Shown piece by piece: positions 46,178 through 54,840 of a stretch of DNA of 64,000 nucleotides. The notes below the pieces were generated by a model. It saw nothing but the letters and a program-made list of their open reading frames with translations. It was not told the DNA's origin and did not search any database. Numbering within the stretch: position 1 is the stretch's first letter; the number at the start of each line of letters is the position of its first letter. The stretch is from the NCBI RefSeq assembly GCF_002156875.1, contig NZ_NCSY01000005.1, positions 124,001 to 188,000 of the forward strand, given 5' to 3'. This DNA comes from Bacillus sp. EAC (GTDB taxonomy: Bacteria > Bacillota > Bacilli > Bacillales > Bacillaceae_G). The position numbers were made by a program, and so were the translations under genes.

Positions 46178-46813
46178 TTAAAAATCCTTTGCTACCTGCT
46201 GAGCTTTCTGGATAGCTTGCTCTTTGATTTCTTGAGCACGATCTGGGAATTGGTTTTGTCCTTCAACAAATATACCATCAAAATCTTTCACACCTAAAAA
46301 GCTCATTATTGTGCCGATATAACGGTGGCCCATTTCCAAAGCTGCAGCTGGACCTTCTGAATAAACTCCACCTCTCGCTTGTATATGTAATGCTTTTTTA
46401 CCACCAAGTAATCCCTCAGGACCATTTGAGGTATACTTAAAAGTTTTTCCAGCAACACAAATTGCATCAATATAATTTTTCATAATTGGTGGGAAAGAGA
46501 AATTCCATAACGGCGTGACAAATACGTACTTATCAGCCTCAGCAAATTGAGTTACGATTTCATTTAATCGACCAACTTTTGATTGTTCACCAGACGATAG
46601 CGTGTCAAATGCTCCTCCCGATTGCAGCTTTCCCCAACCAGCGAATACATCAGCATCAATGTGTGGAATGTTCTCTTTATAGAGATCGATATGTACAACT
46701 TGGTCTCCAGGATGTGATTCCTTATAGCTTTCAATAAATGCACTTCCTACCGCCATACTATAAGATGTTGACTTATCGTGTGGGTGAGCCGTAATATACA
46801 AAACTGTAGTCAT
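46178..46813 (-). CDS. azoR: FMN-dependent NADH-azoreductase
   Basis: A 211-residue flavodoxin-like quinone/azo reductase, the same length as B. subtilis AzoR2. Motifs: [16 protein letters not shown] (FMN phosphate loop), [18 protein letters not shown] and [15 protein letters not shown]. It detoxifies quinones, azo dyes and thiol stress. The ATG at 46813 follows AAGGTGG; the frame upstream is shorter than a real leader. Confidence 0.88.
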   Translation of the reverse strand: MTTVLYITAHPHDKSTSYSMAVGSAFIESYKESHPGDQVVHIDLYKENIPHIDADVFAGWGKLQSGGAFDTLSSGEQSKVGRLNEIVTQFAEADKYVFVTPLWNFSFPPIMKNYIDAICVAGKTFKYTSNGPEGLLGGKKALHIQARGGVYSEGPAAALEMGHRYIGTIMSFLGVKDFDGIFVEGQNQFPDRAQEIKEQAIQKAQQVAKDF

Positions 46814-46944
46814 TATAGTACCACCTTCCATATTTATTCACGAAAAATTCAAGCTACTTTCACCATTGAAAAGCACTATATTATCATGTGACATTATAGT
46901 TAAATCGATACATGAATTATTATTTTGGAAAAAGTTTTATATAC

Positions 46945-46980
46945 TAAAAAAAGCCTCCACTCATATACTTCGAGTGAAGG
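46945..46980 (-). terminator. Terminator of the acetate transporter gene
   Basis: On the minus strand CCTTCACTC / GAGTGGAGG stem followed by CTTTTTTT. Confidence 0.85.
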
Positions 46981-46988
46981 TTTTCACT

Positions 46989-47603
46989 TTATTTTGCTTT
47001 AAAAATACCAAACGGTTTTCCGACAGGTAAAAATTCTCTTCCAAAATGAGCATTTAAAACTGCTGCTGCTGATCCGTAAAATGACATAATTGCAATTCCT
47101 AATTCACTGTAAGCAGCGAAAGTATGAGTAGCTTCTTCCATAAATCCTAAAGTACTCAAAGATAATCCAATAAATAAACAATCGATTAATACGAAAATAA
47201 TAAATAATACTTTATGTGTTTCCATAGCTCCGATTGTCATAAAAATTGAAAAGATTAAGTATCCGACAAAAGCAAAACCAAGTTGTTTTACATCTGCTGA
47301 TTTCATTAATGCTTCTCCAAAAACTCCTAATTGAATTAACCACGTAGTACCAACAGCTAGCCAAAAGAAAGCATAGCCTCCAAATGCAGTTGCACCAAAT
47401 ACGTTATTATGTTTGAAATCCTGGATACTCGCAAATAATTGTGCAATTGCACCTAAAAATATTGCCCAAGGTAATACTAATGATACTCCATCAGTAATTC
47501 CTAGTTTTTGTGTTGAAGCAACAAGCGTTACCATCGCTAAACCGAATAAACCAATTGCAGATGGATCCGCTGTAGTAATTTTGATTTGTTGTACGTCCTT
47601 CAT
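46989..47603 (-). CDS. GPR1/FUN34/YaaH-family acetate uptake transporter
   Basis: A 204-residue protein with six membrane helices. The family start motif NPxPLGL appears as DPSAIGLFGLA, followed by FGATAFGGYAFFW, another conserved stretch. Members (SatP/YaaH) carry acetate or succinate. TTTAGGAGGATT precedes the ATG. It is a single gene with its own terminator. Confidence 0.82.
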   Translation of the reverse strand: MKDVQQIKITTADPSAIGLFGLAMVTLVASTQKLGITDGVSLVLPWAIFLGAIAQLFASIQDFKHNNVFGATAFGGYAFFWLAVGTTWLIQLGVFGEALMKSADVKQLGFAFVGYLIFSIFMTIGAMETHKVLFIIFVLIDCLFIGLSLSTLGFMEEATHTFAAYSELGIAIMSFYGSAAAVLNAHFGREFLPVGKPFGIFKAK

Positions 47604-47689
47604 TGATGTAAATCCTCCTAAACTTTTAAACAGACTAAACTATACTACTATAAAATTAAGAGGATTTATATAGTATTTTTTGGGCTGTA

Positions 47690-47726
47690 ATTAAGAAAGC
47701 ACTTTCTTTTAAAAAGAAAGCGCTTT
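47690..47726 (-). terminator. Hairpin between the acetate transporter and radical SAM genes
   Basis: On the minus strand AAAGCGCTTTCTTTT / AAAAGAAAGTGCTTT. It lies just past the stop of the radical SAM gene. The AAAGCGCTTT part looks like a cre half but belongs to the stem. Confidence 0.65.
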
Positions 47727-47736
47727 TTCCTAAAAA

Positions 47737-48618
47737 TTATTTCTTATGTCGTTTTGCATACCCACATCTTTTGCATAATTCTTCCACTGCACATCTTCTT
47801 GAAAATCCATCATAAATCGCTCTTGCACGATCTGAATTTAAAATATCTTCCAATGAAGTTTCATAAATATTCCCTAATGGAATCTTCCCTTCACTATCTA
47901 AACAACAAGGTACAACAGTCCCGTCAACCAATATGCCGATTTGATCTCTTAAACCATAACAAAAAACTTCATCATCGATAATGTCATTTCCCATATCTGG
48001 CCACTGGAATTTTTCAGCCATGTTTAAGTAAATATTATTTCTTAACTTAATATTATGCGTTTCTTGAAGTCTTTCACTTAAAGAAAAATCCAAATGTAAT
48101 TTTTCTTCTAATAAATTCAAGATATCAATATTTAATGAATTACTTGCTTGAAGTTCCGCACTATTCATATTCCAAAGCCTAATTGCACAAATCATATCAC
48201 TTTTTTCATTCGCTTCATTAATGAAATCCGTTATATTTTGAACGTAATCATGTAAATCCTTCGTTAAATCATTCGCCTCAAAGCTATGAAGCGAAAAATT
48301 TATTTGCCTTAAACCTTTTGATTCAATCAGTAAATCTTTTACTTTATTAATTAAAGTACCATTTGTCGTCATATTTACTTTCAGACCATTTTCATGGCTA
48401 ATTTCTAAAAAACGACCTAATTTAGTATTTAAAAACGGTTCCCCCATTAAATGAAAATAAATATGATCTGTATAAGGTTTAACTGATTCCACAACATGAG
48501 TAAATGCCTTTTCATCCAAAAACTTTAATGGTCTTTCCAAAGTCGGACTTGGACAAAAATTACATTTCAAATTACATACATTTGTAATCTCTATATAAAC
48601 TTTCTTAAATTTTCTCAT
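47737..48618 (-). CDS. Radical SAM protein with SPASM-like C-terminus
   Basis: A 293-residue iron-sulfur enzyme. The cluster motif CNLKCNFC is at residues 14-21, and a C-terminal cysteine set (CYGLRDQIGILVDGTVVPCC, then CAVEELCKRCGYAK) fits a SPASM/twitch auxiliary cluster. This type matures peptides or modifies proteins, but no small precursor peptide gene is visible beside it, so the substrate is open. It is monocistronic. Confidence 0.8.
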   Translation of the reverse strand: MRKFKKVYIEITNVCNLKCNFCPSPTLERPLKFLDEKAFTHVVESVKPYTDHIYFHLMGEPFLNTKLGRFLEISHENGLKVNMTTNGTLINKVKDLLIESKGLRQINFSLHSFEANDLTKDLHDYVQNITDFINEANEKSDMICAIRLWNMNSAELQASNSLNIDILNLLEEKLHLDFSLSERLQETHNIKLRNNIYLNMAEKFQWPDMGNDIIDDEVFCYGLRDQIGILVDGTVVPCCLDSEGKIPLGNIYETSLEDILNSDRARAIYDGFSRRCAVEELCKRCGYAKRHKK

Positions 48619-48840
48619 TAAACTCTCCTATCATTTCAAAAATTATCTATTATATAAAAGTCATTTGATTAATCATTTTAAGTGCATAAAATTACAACGT
48701 ATATTCTATCATACTATAATGTAGAGCATATTGAAATTTCTACACATCGCTCAATTTTTGCCAACTAACCATATTATTGATTGAATATCATCTGTTTTCT
48801 TACAAACCTTATATTTGAGTCCTTGGAAAAAGATCAATTT

Positions 48841-48870
48841 AAAAAAATGAGCCCTTTAAAAGGACTCATC
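48841..48870 (-). terminator. Terminator downstream of the first PPC-type gene
   Basis: On the minus strand ATGAGTCCTTT / AAAGGGCTCAT followed by a T7 run. Repeat copy D lies between it and the gene stop. Confidence 0.6.
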
Positions 48871-48965
48871 TCATTTACCATAAAGATTTTATTTTAATGC
48901 TCTATTCTAAAAAATCGTTGTTTTAAAAAAGTTTTTGTTATGAATACTTTATTAAAAAGGTTATT

Positions 48966-49088
48966 TGAAGCTGAAGATGCGCGATTCCTATAGGAATAAT
49001 CCGACAGGTGAGATCCAACAATCAAGTTAACGCTTGAGGAGGTCCACTGCCCGCTCCATGGAAATCGAGCATGCTGTAGCGAAAACTT
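48966..49088 (+). repeat. Dispersed GC-rich intergenic repeat, short degenerate form (copy D)
   Basis: Keeps the ordered blocks GCGCGATTCCTATAGGAATA, CCGACAGGTGAGATCC, GAGGAGGTCCACTGCCCGC and ATCGAGCATGCTGTAGCG, with many point changes. Confidence 0.65.
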
Positions 49089-49120
49089 CCCCCTTAAACA
49101 TGAATGGTTCCAGAAAAAAT

Positions 49121-50287
49121 TTATTTTAATGAAAAATTATATATAACATTTTCATTTTTACTTTGAAGTAGCTCAACATCAAGAAAGTAAGTTCCTTTTG
49201 TTAAATTTAGGGTACCTAGCTTACTAAAGCTTTCATCACCCTTTTTTGTTGTAAAAGATTTAACTATTTTCCCTTTACTATTTAAAACATTTACTTTAAA
49301 TGTTGTTTCTTCAAGTCGATTGAAGTTTAATGTGAACGTTTTATTCTTACCTACATAAAATTTATAAAAATCCTTATCAGACTTCTGCTTTATTAAACCA
49401 GAATAAGCAGTATTTGCACTAATTACATTTGCTTGTTTGATAGAATTATTAGATTCTTTTTCAAATTGATTTTCATTAATAAATTGCGTCTCAATTAGAT
49501 ATGCCAAATTTATATAATCACCATTGGTCTGAGAAACAGAAAGATAATATGTACCAGCAGGTAAACTCGATGCGAAAACTGTTACATTTTCATCCGACAT
49601 TTTTTCTGATAATACTATTTTTTTAAGTACAACACCTTTATCATTCATTAAACTGTAATTCAATTTAGCATCCGGAGAGTACGAACCTTTTATACCTACA
49701 AACCCTTTTTTGGTTGTCTTAAAACAATATATATCCTTCGTATATGCTTGGTCAGTAAATCCAGCATAATTAGTTCCAAGTGAGATTGGCGTTGCTGTCT
49801 CAATTGTATTATTTAGTTCTTTTTCAATTGTATTTCCATACCAACGCATTACTTCAAGTTTAAATGGAATAATTTGTCCAGTCCCATCATTTACATACAC
49901 TTTTACATAATATGTTCCTTTTGCTAGACCATAATTAAATATGTCTTCAACCTCGTCCCCCTTATAAGTATAGTAATCTTCGTACACGTTTCCGTTTACA
50001 TCATAGAGTGTGATTCCATATTCAATGTTTACATTTTGATCCATTGAGAAGGAAACTAATCCACTTTTCTCTAAGTTTATTGAATAGTATTTAGCATCTT
50101 TTTCATCTTTTAAAACTTCAAAAGCTGTACTGAATGACAAATTTAAGTTAAATTCTTCCTCTTCAAACTTTAATGGTGTAGCGTCTTTAAAATTCTCAGT
50201 TTCTAGTGTTTCAGCTGAAGTTAATCCCATGTTCATACTGAATAATAAACAAATCATCGTTAGTAGTGCGAGCGCTTTTTTTAACAT
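49121..50287 (-). CDS. Secreted protein with PPC-like repeats (paralogue 1)
   Basis: A 388-residue exported protein. The N-terminal signal peptide (KKALALLTMICLLFSMNMG) ends near TSAET. The mature part has three beta-sandwich units of the bacterial pre-peptidase C-terminal (PPC) type, each with a DxxYYxINL/DIYCFKT/KDFYKFYV strand and a GTYYvkV/GTYYLSV/GTYFLDV closing strand. There is no catalytic domain. It is a tandem paralogue of the next gene (about half identical by eye). Adhesion or extracellular matrix roles are guesses. Confidence 0.7.
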   Translation of the reverse strand: MLKKALALLTMICLLFSMNMGLTSAETLETENFKDATPLKFEEEEFNLNLSFSTAFEVLKDEKDAKYYSINLEKSGLVSFSMDQNVNIEYGITLYDVNGNVYEDYYTYKGDEVEDIFNYGLAKGTYYVKVYVNDGTGQIIPFKLEVMRWYGNTIEKELNNTIETATPISLGTNYAGFTDQAYTKDIYCFKTTKKGFVGIKGSYSPDAKLNYSLMNDKGVVLKKIVLSEKMSDENVTVFASSLPAGTYYLSVSQTNGDYINLAYLIETQFINENQFEKESNNSIKQANVISANTAYSGLIKQKSDKDFYKFYVGKNKTFTLNFNRLEETTFKVNVLNSKGKIVKSFTTKKGDESFSKLGTLNLTKGTYFLDVELLQSKNENVIYNFSLK

Positions 50288-50505
50288 TTTGTTCCCCCTT
50301 AAATTGAACTAGCTAAACTCTTACACATTTCTCTAATCAATTTCTCAAGAATAAAAAAAGAAAAATATGTCTTAACTATTAACGGAGAAAAATTTACAAA
50401 ATTAACCATTTTTTAATAATAATATTCGACAAGAACACCCATGCCCACCATAATAATAATAATTAAATCTAGTCCCTAAATATTTTTTGATATACTTTTT
50501 AACCC

Positions 50506-50538
50506 AATTAAAAATGAGCCTAATTAATTTAGACTCAT
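50506..50538 (-). terminator. Terminator of the second PPC-type gene
   Basis: On the minus strand ATGAGTCTAA / TTAGGCTCAT followed by TTTTAATT. Confidence 0.75.
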
Positions 50539-50548
50539 CAAATGTTAC

Positions 50549-51706
50549 TTATTTTATTGAAAAATTGTATAAAGTATTATTACCGGTGCCTGTTTTCAAA
50601 GTTACATCAACATAGTATGTTCCTTTAGCTAATCTTAAATCTGCTAATTTCGTAAACACTTCGTCTCCTTTTTTTGTTAAAATCGTTTTAATGATTTTGC
50701 CTTTACTATTTATCACTTTCAAGTTAAAAATTGTATTTTCATTTCTTATAAAATTCAAACTTACATTTTTAGTATTTCCTACATAAAATTTATACAAGTC
50801 TTTATCAGTTTTATGATTAATTAATCCATAGTAAATTGTATTTAGACTAACTGGATTTGCTTGTTTAATTAAGTTATTCGCTTCTTTTTCGAATTGATTA
50901 CTCTCGATAAACAGTGGTTGAATTTCATATTTCTCATTTGAGAAATCACTACTATCTTTTGATACAGAAATATAATAAGTGCCTGGTAATAGGTGTATTG
51001 TAAAAATAGATGAAAAATTATTTGTAATTGTTGGTTCAAGGAATCTTTCTTCTAAAATTGTTCCTTTATCATCAAATAGTCGATATGTTATCTTAGAAGT
51101 TTGCGAGAGTGAACCTTTTAAATTAACAAAACCATTTTTTGAAGTTGTGAAACGGTATATATCATCTGTATTATCCTGATCTGTATATCCTAAATAATAT
51201 TGCCCTAATTTCATTTGAGTAGCTGTTTCAAATGTATTGTTTCGTTCAGATTCCACATTGTCACCATAAAAACGAGTAACATCTAGTTGAAAAGGTATCA
51301 TTACACCTACACTTTTATTCGAAAAAATTTTTATGTAGTAAGTACCTTTCACTAATCCTTGCCCAAATAAATTCTGTTCTTTATCTCCAAGAGCAGTATA
51401 ATATGTTTCAAACTTCTCTCCGGAAGCGTCATAAAGTGTGACCCCTATTTCTACTGAAAGATTTTGTTGCATGACAAAATACAATTCGCCATTCTGCTCC
51501 ATGTTTATTTCATAAAATTTTGCATCATCTTGATTTTCTAGTGTACCTATTGTTTTTGCTTCAGATAGTTCATCCGTACTATCAAACTTTAATGGAATAG
51601 CGTTATTAAATGCATTTGTACTCATAGTTTCAGCTGAAATCAAACCAGTATTCAACATAAGAAACAAACAAAGTGCAATTATTAGTGCAAGTATTTTCTT
51701 AAGCAT
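50549..51706 (-). CDS. Secreted protein with PPC-like repeats (paralogue 2)
   Basis: A 385-residue exported protein with the same plan as its neighbour: signal peptide (KKILALIIALCLFLMLNTG), cleavage near ISAET, and three PPC-like units (DAKFYEINM...GTYYIKI, DIYRFTT...GTYYISV, DLYKFYV...GTYYVDV). It arose by tandem duplication with the gene at 49121. Each copy has its own terminator, so they are probably transcribed separately. Function is unknown. Confidence 0.7.
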   Translation of the reverse strand: MLKKILALIIALCLFLMLNTGLISAETMSTNAFNNAIPLKFDSTDELSEAKTIGTLENQDDAKFYEINMEQNGELYFVMQQNLSVEIGVTLYDASGEKFETYYTALGDKEQNLFGQGLVKGTYYIKIFSNKSVGVMIPFQLDVTRFYGDNVESERNNTFETATQMKLGQYYLGYTDQDNTDDIYRFTTSKNGFVNLKGSLSQTSKITYRLFDDKGTILEERFLEPTITNNFSSIFTIHLLPGTYYISVSKDSSDFSNEKYEIQPLFIESNQFEKEANNLIKQANPVSLNTIYYGLINHKTDKDLYKFYVGNTKNVSLNFIRNENTIFNLKVINSKGKIIKTILTKKGDEVFTKLADLRLAKGTYYVDVTLKTGTGNNTLYNFSIK

Positions 51707-51797
51707 GATTTTCCCCCTAAAGTTTTAATCTATGTTTTTTTAGGCTGTTTTCTATAAGGTAGGTGTTTTTAAAAGTTTTTTTAGCATTTAGCTAAAA

Positions 51798-51917
51798 AAG
51801 AAGTTGATGAACGGATATGTGAGACTCTTATCGGAGTAGCAGGACAAGTGAGACCCCACAAGCGATCGCCGAGGATGTTCACCGCCCGCCCCCCAAGTTT
51901 CCTTGAGTGGAAACAAC
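51798..51917 (+). repeat. Dispersed GC-rich intergenic repeat, short degenerate form (copy E)
   Basis: Carries GCAGGACAAGTGAGACCCC, GATCGCCGAGGATGTTCACC, GCCCGCC and CTTGAGTGGAAAC in the same order as copies B and D. Confidence 0.7.
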
Positions 51918-52119
51918 TATGATCATTCTTAAACAACTACAAATAACCATCTTTTTTTATGAATATATGAAATAAATGGAAAATCCTTTTTATTTAATAA
52001 CGGACAAAAAATGACAAATTTAATCAAATAACAACGAAAACAATTCGACAAATATCTACTTTACGTTAAAATTAAGTACCAAATATCACCAATTTAATAA
52101 TATTTTAAGATAAAATTAG

Positions 52120-52149
52120 TTGACAGATATTTAATTTATATAATATTAT
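52120..52149 (+). promoter_or_regulatory. Sigma-A promoter candidate for the T-box operon
   Basis: A perfect TTGACA (52120-52125) and TATTAT (52144-52149), 18-bp spacer, about 80 bp before stem I of the T-box. Confidence 0.55.
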
Positions 52150-52229
52150 TTGTTCATCGCAAAACAAACACAAACTAGTTTGTCGTTCTAGAACAATAGT
52201 AAATAATACAATTTAAATATTTTATAAAA

Positions 52230-52526
52230 AAAGCAATGATGAGAAATAGTAGAAATATTAAGATCTTATACAGAGAGTTCCCGGTTGGTGCGAGGGGCAT
52301 AAGACAATATTTTGAACACATCTCTGAGCTGAGCACCGAACCCATTTTGGTAGTAGACTGTTTCCGGAATCCCTGCACCCGTTATCGTGCTAGAGTGTAC
52401 GCATAAATATGCTGTACTCGAAGAGGTTGGTATCGTGAGATATCAATAAATAGAGGTGGAACCACGTGAGATATACTCCCGTCCTCTAGCTATATACATT
52501 ATAGCTAGAGGCGGGAGTTTTTTGTT
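52230..52526 (+). ncRNA. T-box leader of the amino-acid ABC transporter
   Basis: Stem I: GATGAGAAATAGTAG (with AGTA of the specifier loop), distal loop CCCGGTTGGTGCGAGGG, return strand AATATTTTGAACACATCTCT-GAGC. Then the conserved CCGTTAT region, T-box AGAGGTGGAACCACG (52452-52466) and a strong terminator ACTCCCGTCCTCTAG ... CTAGAGGCGGGAGTTTTTT (52476-52526). Uncharged tRNA binding should allow read-through. The specifier is ambiguous: GAA-C-ACA (Thr) or GAA-CAC-A (His), because the loop is one base shorter than in the T-boxes I remember. The bulge UGGA would pair with a tRNA having U73, which argues against His. Confidence 0.9.
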
Positions 52527-52593
52527 TTTATAGATTCTTGCAGATTGAAACAATCTTTTATAACAGATATTTAAAATAAAGGGAGAGAGAACA

Positions 52594-53370
52594 ATGAATA
52601 GAAAATTTATGACAGCACTTATCATGTGTATGATTTCAATATTAATCGTTTCAGGATGTGGAAAAGAGAAAAGAAATAAAAATGAAGTGGTAATTGGATT
52701 AGATGATACATTCGTCCCAATGGGATTTAAAGACGATAAAGGTAATTTTGTTGGTTTTGATATTGATTTAGCAAAAGAAGTATTTAAACGCGAAAAAATT
52801 AAAGTTACATTCCAACCAATTGATTGGTCGATGAAAGAAACTGAATTAATCTCAGGTAATATTGATGCGATTTGGAATGGTTATTCAATTACGAAAGACA
52901 GACAGAAAAAAGTAGATTTTACTAATCCTTATTTAAAAAACAGACAAGTAATTATTACATTAGCAAATTCTAAAATTAAGTCTAAAAATGATTTAAAAGG
53001 AAAAAACGTAGGTATTCAAGATGGATCAAGTTCACTTGATGCAGTTAACAAAGAAAAATCTTTAGTAACTTCGTTTAACGGTAAAAAGCCAGTTTTATAC
53101 GAAAATAACAATCAAGCCTTAATGGATTTAGAATCTAAACGAGTTGATGCAGTAGTGGCAGATGAAACTTTAGCTAAGTATTACATGAATAAACGAGGTC
53201 AAAGCAAATATAAAATTTCAAATGATAACTTCGGTGAAGAAGAATATGGCATCGGTGTAAGAAAAGATGATAATGCTTTACAGAATAAGATTAATAAGCA
53301 AATTGATTCAATGAAACAAGATGGAACATATGACAAAATTTATCAAAAATGGTTCGGCACACTGAAATAA
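52594..53370 (+). CDS. Amino-acid ABC transporter substrate-binding lipoprotein
   Basis: A 258-residue periplasmic-binding-type protein, family 3 (polar amino acids). The signal peptide ends in lipobox VSGC, so Cys is the lipid anchor. The ligand-binding start IGLDDTFVPMGF, then GFDIDLAKEV, and DFTNPYLKNRQVIIT follow the family plan. GGGAGAGAG precedes the ATG. First gene of a three-gene operon under a T-box, so the substrate should be the amino acid sensed by that leader. Confidence 0.88.
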   Translation: MNRKFMTALIMCMISILIVSGCGKEKRNKNEVVIGLDDTFVPMGFKDDKGNFVGFDIDLAKEVFKREKIKVTFQPIDWSMKETELISGNIDAIWNGYSITKDRQKKVDFTNPYLKNRQVIITLANSKIKSKNDLKGKNVGIQDGSSSLDAVNKEKSLVTSFNGKKPVLYENNNQALMDLESKRVDAVVADETLAKYYMNKRGQSKYKISNDNFGEEEYGIGVRKDDNALQNKINKQIDSMKQDGTYDKIYQKWFGTLK

Positions 53371-53386
53371 AAAGGAGCACGCAATT

Positions 53387-54028
53387 ATGGAATCGATTTT
53401 TTCTTTAATGCCTTCTATGTTCGATGGGTTAAAAGTAACGCTAGAAGTATTTATTATTACTCTAGCGTTATCCATCCCACTCGGAATCGCATTAGCACTT
53501 GGAAGATTATCAAACTTTAAATCACTCAGGGCAATTATCCAATCATATATCCTTGTAATGAGGGGCACTCCCCTTCTTTTACAATTAATTTTTATCTTTT
53601 TTGGACTACCTTTACTAGGTATTGTTTTTGATCGTTTTACTACAGTAATCGTTGCCTTTACGTTAAATTACGCTGCCTATTTTGCAGAAATTTTCAGGGC
53701 TGGAATTCAGTCAGTTAATAAAGGACAATATGAAGCTGCTAGCGTTTTAGGGCTTAGTCGAGGCCAAACATTCAAACGGATCATCCTTCCACAAATGACG
53801 AAAAAAGTATTACCTCCTGTATCTAACGAAGTAATTACTTTAGTAAAAGATTCAGCACTTGTGTATGTAGTAGGACTTGATGATATGCTTCGTGTTGCTA
53901 AAATCGCATCAAATACAAGTGCTTCGTTAATGCCACTTGTTCTGGTTTGCATTATCTATCTTCTTTTAACAGCCGTATTAACAAACATATTTAAACAATT
54001 AGAAAATCGATACTCATATTACGAATAA
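53387..54028 (+). CDS. Amino-acid ABC transporter permease
   Basis: A 213-residue membrane permease of the HisM/GlnP type: N-terminal membrane segments, then the EAA loop region YEAASVLGLSRGQTFKRIILPQ. RGTPLLLQL and TLNYAAYFAEIFRAGIQSV are family signatures. It lies 16 bp after the binding protein gene with GGAGC upstream. It is expected to work as a homodimer with the ATPase. Confidence 0.9.
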   Translation: MESIFSLMPSMFDGLKVTLEVFIITLALSIPLGIALALGRLSNFKSLRAIIQSYILVMRGTPLLLQLIFIFFGLPLLGIVFDRFTTVIVAFTLNYAAYFAEIFRAGIQSVNKGQYEAASVLGLSRGQTFKRIILPQMTKKVLPPVSNEVITLVKDSALVYVVGLDDMLRVAKIASNTSASLMPLVLVCIIYLLLTAVLTNIFKQLENRYSYYE

Positions 54029-54040
54029 GGAGAGACTTTC

Positions 54041-54694
54041 ATGCTAAAAGTTAATTCATTAACAAAACGGTTCGGTAAACAAACAGTATTAAAAGAAGTC
54101 TCTTTTGAGGTTAAAAAAGGCGAGATTGTCACTTTGTTAGGACAATCTGGAGCTGGTAAAACGACTATTTTACGATGTATAAACGGTCTTGAAAGCTTTA
54201 ATAGTGGAACAATTGACATTGATGGTCAGAAAATCAACTCACAAAAAGATTTTTTGAAAGTACGCAAAGATGTAGGGCTCGTTTTTCAAAACTATAATCT
54301 ATTCCCTCATAAAACAGTACTTGAAAACATTATTGAAGCTCCAATATTAGTATTAGGTTTGAATAATGAAGAGGCTACAAAACAAGCACTTAAGTTACTT
54401 GAGCAAGTTGGTTTAGGTGAAAAAGCAAATGCATATCCTTTTGAATTATCAGGAGGTCAACAACAACGTGTTGCAATAGCTAGAGCATGTGCGCTTCAAC
54501 CAAAAATACTTTGCTTTGATGAACCTACATCCGCACTAGACCCTGAATTAACTAAAGGAATTGCTACAATCATAAAAAATTTAGCAAAAGAAGACATGAG
54601 CATCTTAGTCATTACACATGATATGGAATTTGCTCAAAATGTCTCTACACGTACGTTATTAGTTAAAGAAGGAAAAATTTTAGATAACGAATAA
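54041..54694 (+). CDS. Amino-acid ABC transporter ATP-binding protein
   Basis: A 217-residue ATPase: Walker A GQSGAGKTT, Q-loop VFQNYNLFPHKT, signature LSGGQQQRVAIARA, Walker B ILCFDEPTSALD and switch His in VITHDM. It is about 20 residues shorter than usual at the C-terminus (ends LLVKEGKILDNE), but all ATPase motifs are complete. AAGGAGAG precedes the ATG. Last gene of the T-box operon. Confidence 0.9.
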   Translation: MLKVNSLTKRFGKQTVLKEVSFEVKKGEIVTLLGQSGAGKTTILRCINGLESFNSGTIDIDGQKINSQKDFLKVRKDVGLVFQNYNLFPHKTVLENIIEAPILVLGLNNEEATKQALKLLEQVGLGEKANAYPFELSGGQQQRVAIARACALQPKILCFDEPTSALDPELTKGIATIIKNLAKEDMSILVITHDMEFAQNVSTRTLLVKEGKILDNE

Positions 54695-54726
54695 AAAAAT
54701 CCTCCAATCAATTGGAGGATTTTTTA
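54695..54726. terminator. Bidirectional terminator after the T-box operon
   Basis: AAATCCTCCAAT / ATTGGAGGATTTTTT stem right after the ATPase stop codon. It also ends the convergent cyd operon, whose last tiny gene stops at 54728. Confidence 0.88.
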
Positions 54727-54727
54727 T

Positions 54728-54826
54728 TTAATGAAATAGTTTACTAAGTATTGATAACGCCATTATAAATGCAACAATAAAACAGACAATTACGAGTCGT
54801 TTTTCATGTTTATTAGAAGAGTGCAC
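54728..54826 (-). CDS. Tiny membrane protein, CydS/CydX-like subunit candidate
   Basis: A 32-residue ORF, GTG start behind AAGGAGAGA, 14 bp after the cydB stop. After a polar N-terminus (MHSSNKHEKR) it has one hydrophobic helix (LVIVCFIVAFIMALSILSKL). Cytochrome bd oxidases often have such a third single-helix subunit (CydX, CydS) encoded just after cydB; position, size and topology fit. Sequence alone cannot prove it. Confidence 0.55.
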   Translation of the reverse strand: MHSSNKHEKRLVIVCFIVAFIMALSILSKLFH

Positions 54827-54840
54827 TTTTATCTCTCCTT

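Noticed and set aside
47690-47726. cre-like AGAAAGCGCTTTTT near the acetate transporter
   Set aside because: It is one arm of a terminator hairpin, lies downstream of the neighbouring gene rather than in a promoter, and the match at the outer bases is poor.
52331-52357. TGG in the sequence TTTTGGTAGTAG as a Trp specifier codon of the T-box
   Set aside because: AGTA belongs on the 5' strand of the specifier loop and the GGTTGGTG loop marks the stem I tip, so the specifier must lie in the earlier GAACACAT segment.
52175-52378. 67-codon minus-strand ORF
   Set aside because: Overlaps T-box stem I and has no ribosome binding site or protein-like composition.
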